Shown piece after piece: positions 62,778 to 64,000 of a DNA stretch of 64,000 nt. Under the pieces are notes generated by a model. It was given only the letters and a program-made list of their open reading frames with translations, searched no databases and was not told the DNA's origin. Source of the DNA: Flavobacterium aquaticum (GTDB lineage: Bacteria; Bacteroidota; Bacteroidia; Flavobacteriales; Flavobacteriaceae); the NCBI RefSeq assembly GCF_003259835.1, contig NZ_QLMI01000001.1, positions 372,001 through 436,000 on the forward strand. Reading direction: 5' to 3'. A program made the translations under genes and the position numbers. How positions within the stretch are numbered: the stretch's first letter is position 1; every line of letters begins with the position of its first letter.

Positions 62778-63944
62778 ATGAACACACTATTTAATAATAC
62801 AGAAGTTGCTTTTGCTTTAAAAAGTGACACCGAATTAGAAAGAGCTTATTTTTTATTCAAATTAATCGATAGTCAACCCTTAGTAAAAATAGGAACAGCC
62901 GTAACTAATTTTGCTTTAAAAGCGCATTTGCCAGTAGAAGGATTGATTCGTTCAACCGTTTTTGATCACTTTTGTGGTGGTGTAAATGAAACGGATTGTC
63001 TTCGTGTAGTAGATAAAATGTATACAAAAGGGGTTTCTTCAGTTTTAGATTATTCAGTTGAAGGTAAAGAAGAAGAGGCACAGTTTGATGCAGCTTTGAA
63101 CATGACTTTAAAAACAATTGAATTTGCTAGAGAAAGAGAAGCGATTCCGTTTGCAGTATTTAAACCAACAGGTTTTGGACGTTTAGCTTTATACGAAAAA
63201 GTAGGAGAGAAGGCTCATTTGACAGAAAACGAGCAAAATGAATGGAACAGAGTAATCGAACGCTTTGATATTGCTTGTAAAACAGCATTTGAAAAAGATG
63301 TATTGTTATTGATTGATGCTGAGGAAAGTTGGATGCAAGATGCTGCAGATGCTATTGTAACCGACATGATGCGTAAATACAACAAACAAAAAGCGATTGT
63401 TTTTAATACGTTGCAAATGTACCGTTGGGATCGATTAGATTATTTAAAAAATCTTCACGAACAAGCAAAAGCAGAAGGATTTTACATTGGAATGAAATTA
63501 GTTCGTGGTGCCTACATGGAAAAAGAGAATGAAAGAGCGGCAGAACGCGGACAAAAATCTCCAATTTGTATTTCAAAAGAAGCTACTGACATAAATTACG
63601 ATGCTGCTGTTTCTTATATGGTAGATCATTTGGATATTATGGCGGTTTTTGCTGGAACTCATAATGAAGAAAGCTCGTATAAGCTAATGCAATTAATGCA
63701 AGAAAAAGGAATTGCTAAAAATGACAAACGTATTTTCTTTGGACAATTATTGGGTATGAGTGATAATATCAGTTTTAATTTAGCAGCTGAAGGATACAAT
63801 GTTGCAAAATATTTGCCTTTTGGTCCAGTAAGAGATGTTATGCCATATTTAATAAGAAGAGCTGAAGAAAATACTTCAGTAGCTGGGCAAACCAGTAGAG
63901 AATTAACTTTAATTAAGAAAGAGAAGGAAAGAAGAAAGTTGTAA
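62778..63944 (+). CDS. putA: Proline dehydrogenase (monofunctional)
   Basis: Oxidises proline to pyrroline-5-carboxylate with FAD and passes electrons to quinone. A 388-residue TIM-barrel protein: GLIRSTVFDHFCGG, LLIDAEESWMQ, NTLQMYRWDR, KLVRGAYMEKEN, FAGTHNEESS, and near the end YLPFGPVRDVMPYLIRRAEEN. It is the separate ProDH form, without the P5C dehydrogenase domain of large PutA. The symbol is used loosely (prodh would also be right). Confidence 0.95.
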   Translation: MNTLFNNTEVAFALKSDTELERAYFLFKLIDSQPLVKIGTAVTNFALKAHLPVEGLIRSTVFDHFCGGVNETDCLRVVDKMYTKGVSSVLDYSVEGKEEEAQFDAALNMTLKTIEFAREREAIPFAVFKPTGFGRLALYEKVGEKAHLTENEQNEWNRVIERFDIACKTAFEKDVLLLIDAEESWMQDAADAIVTDMMRKYNKQKAIVFNTLQMYRWDRLDYLKNLHEQAKAEGFYIGMKLVRGAYMEKENERAAERGQKSPICISKEATDINYDAAVSYMVDHLDIMAVFAGTHNEESSYKLMQLMQEKGIAKNDKRIFFGQLLGMSDNISFNLAAEGYNVAKYLPFGPVRDVMPYLIRRAEENTSVAGQTSRELTLIKKEKERRKL

Positions 63945-63982
63945 ATTTTTCTTAAAGTTGTTTTTTCTTACAATGAAAAGAT

Positions 63983-63990
63983 TAAATTTG
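63983..63990 (+). promoter_or_regulatory. -7 box of a gene beyond the window
   Basis: TAAATTTG with TTG at 63958-63960 (22 bases away). The ATG at 63973 just before it opens a frame to the window edge, but the promoter-like layout argues that it is not a start codon. Confidence 0.35.
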
Positions 63991-64000
63991 GGGGATAATT

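Noticed and set aside
63973..64000. Start of another coding region at the window edge
   Set aside because: Only nine codons are visible and a TAnnTTTG box lies within them, so a promoter is the better reading.

Overview
The window looks like the chromosome of a Flavobacterium-type bacterium (Bacteroidota, Flavobacteriaceae). The reasons are its strong AT bias, promoters of the Bacteroidota type (TTTG about 19 bases from TAnnTTTG), a type IX secretion/gliding cluster (OmpA-PD40 protein, PorP/SprF protein, CHU_C-tailed adhesin), menaquinone and bacillithiol genes, and FadN-type beta-oxidation. I see no rRNA, CRISPR array, insertion sequence or prophage. Most of it is ordinary core chromosome with a few accessory or decaying stretches.

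Layout. 1-7.2 kb: PH-domain membrane pair, menA, a metal hydrolase, a broken small membrane gene inside a split palindromic repeat, a TPR protein, menC, miaE. 7.2-11.4 kb: glycosyltransferase, a decayed NUDIX duplicate beside its intact parent, a cysteine-cluster protein, tRNA-Arg and apt. 11.4-20.7 kb: a fatty-acid degradation block, with marR-fadB-thiolase-acyl-CoA dehydrogenase and a separate acyl-CoA synthetase that share an operator-like palindrome. 20.4-26.8 kb: purL and two lipoproteins. 27.0-32.2 kb: thioesterase-menF, bshB1, tRNA-His, and unknown envelope proteins. 32.3-40.7 kb: the T9SS/adhesin cluster with 12 tandem 264-bp repeats. 41.1-45.8 kb: sixA-ppk-ppx, then an AbiH-type phage-defence gene. 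45.9-47.6 kb: dnaX split into two frames at a run of ten A. 48.2-50.6 kb: rnpB, rsmD, a DUF3822 gene and a membrane gene. 50.7-58.8 kb: a RecD-like helicase, kdsB, an acyltransferase, an XRE regulator divergent from an M14 peptidase with repeated operator palindromes, an Lrp regulator, DinB and a very acidic protein. 58.9-64 kb: a deoxyhypusine-synthase-like gene next to arginine decarboxylase, aroB, and proline dehydrogenase.

How genes work together. The Men genes (menA, menC, menF and a thioesterase that may be the DHNA-CoA hydrolase) feed the quinone pool. The MarR regulator probably represses both the beta-oxidation operon and the acyl-CoA synthetase. PPK, Ppx and SixA form a polyphosphate operon. 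The adhesin is probably exported by T9SS with help from its SprF-like partner. The observations most worth a second look are the dnaX slippery site, the XRE operator array, the two-promoter MarR operator, the palindromic repeats placed just before start codons, the DHS-like protein lacking the usual catalytic lysine, and the AbiH gene.
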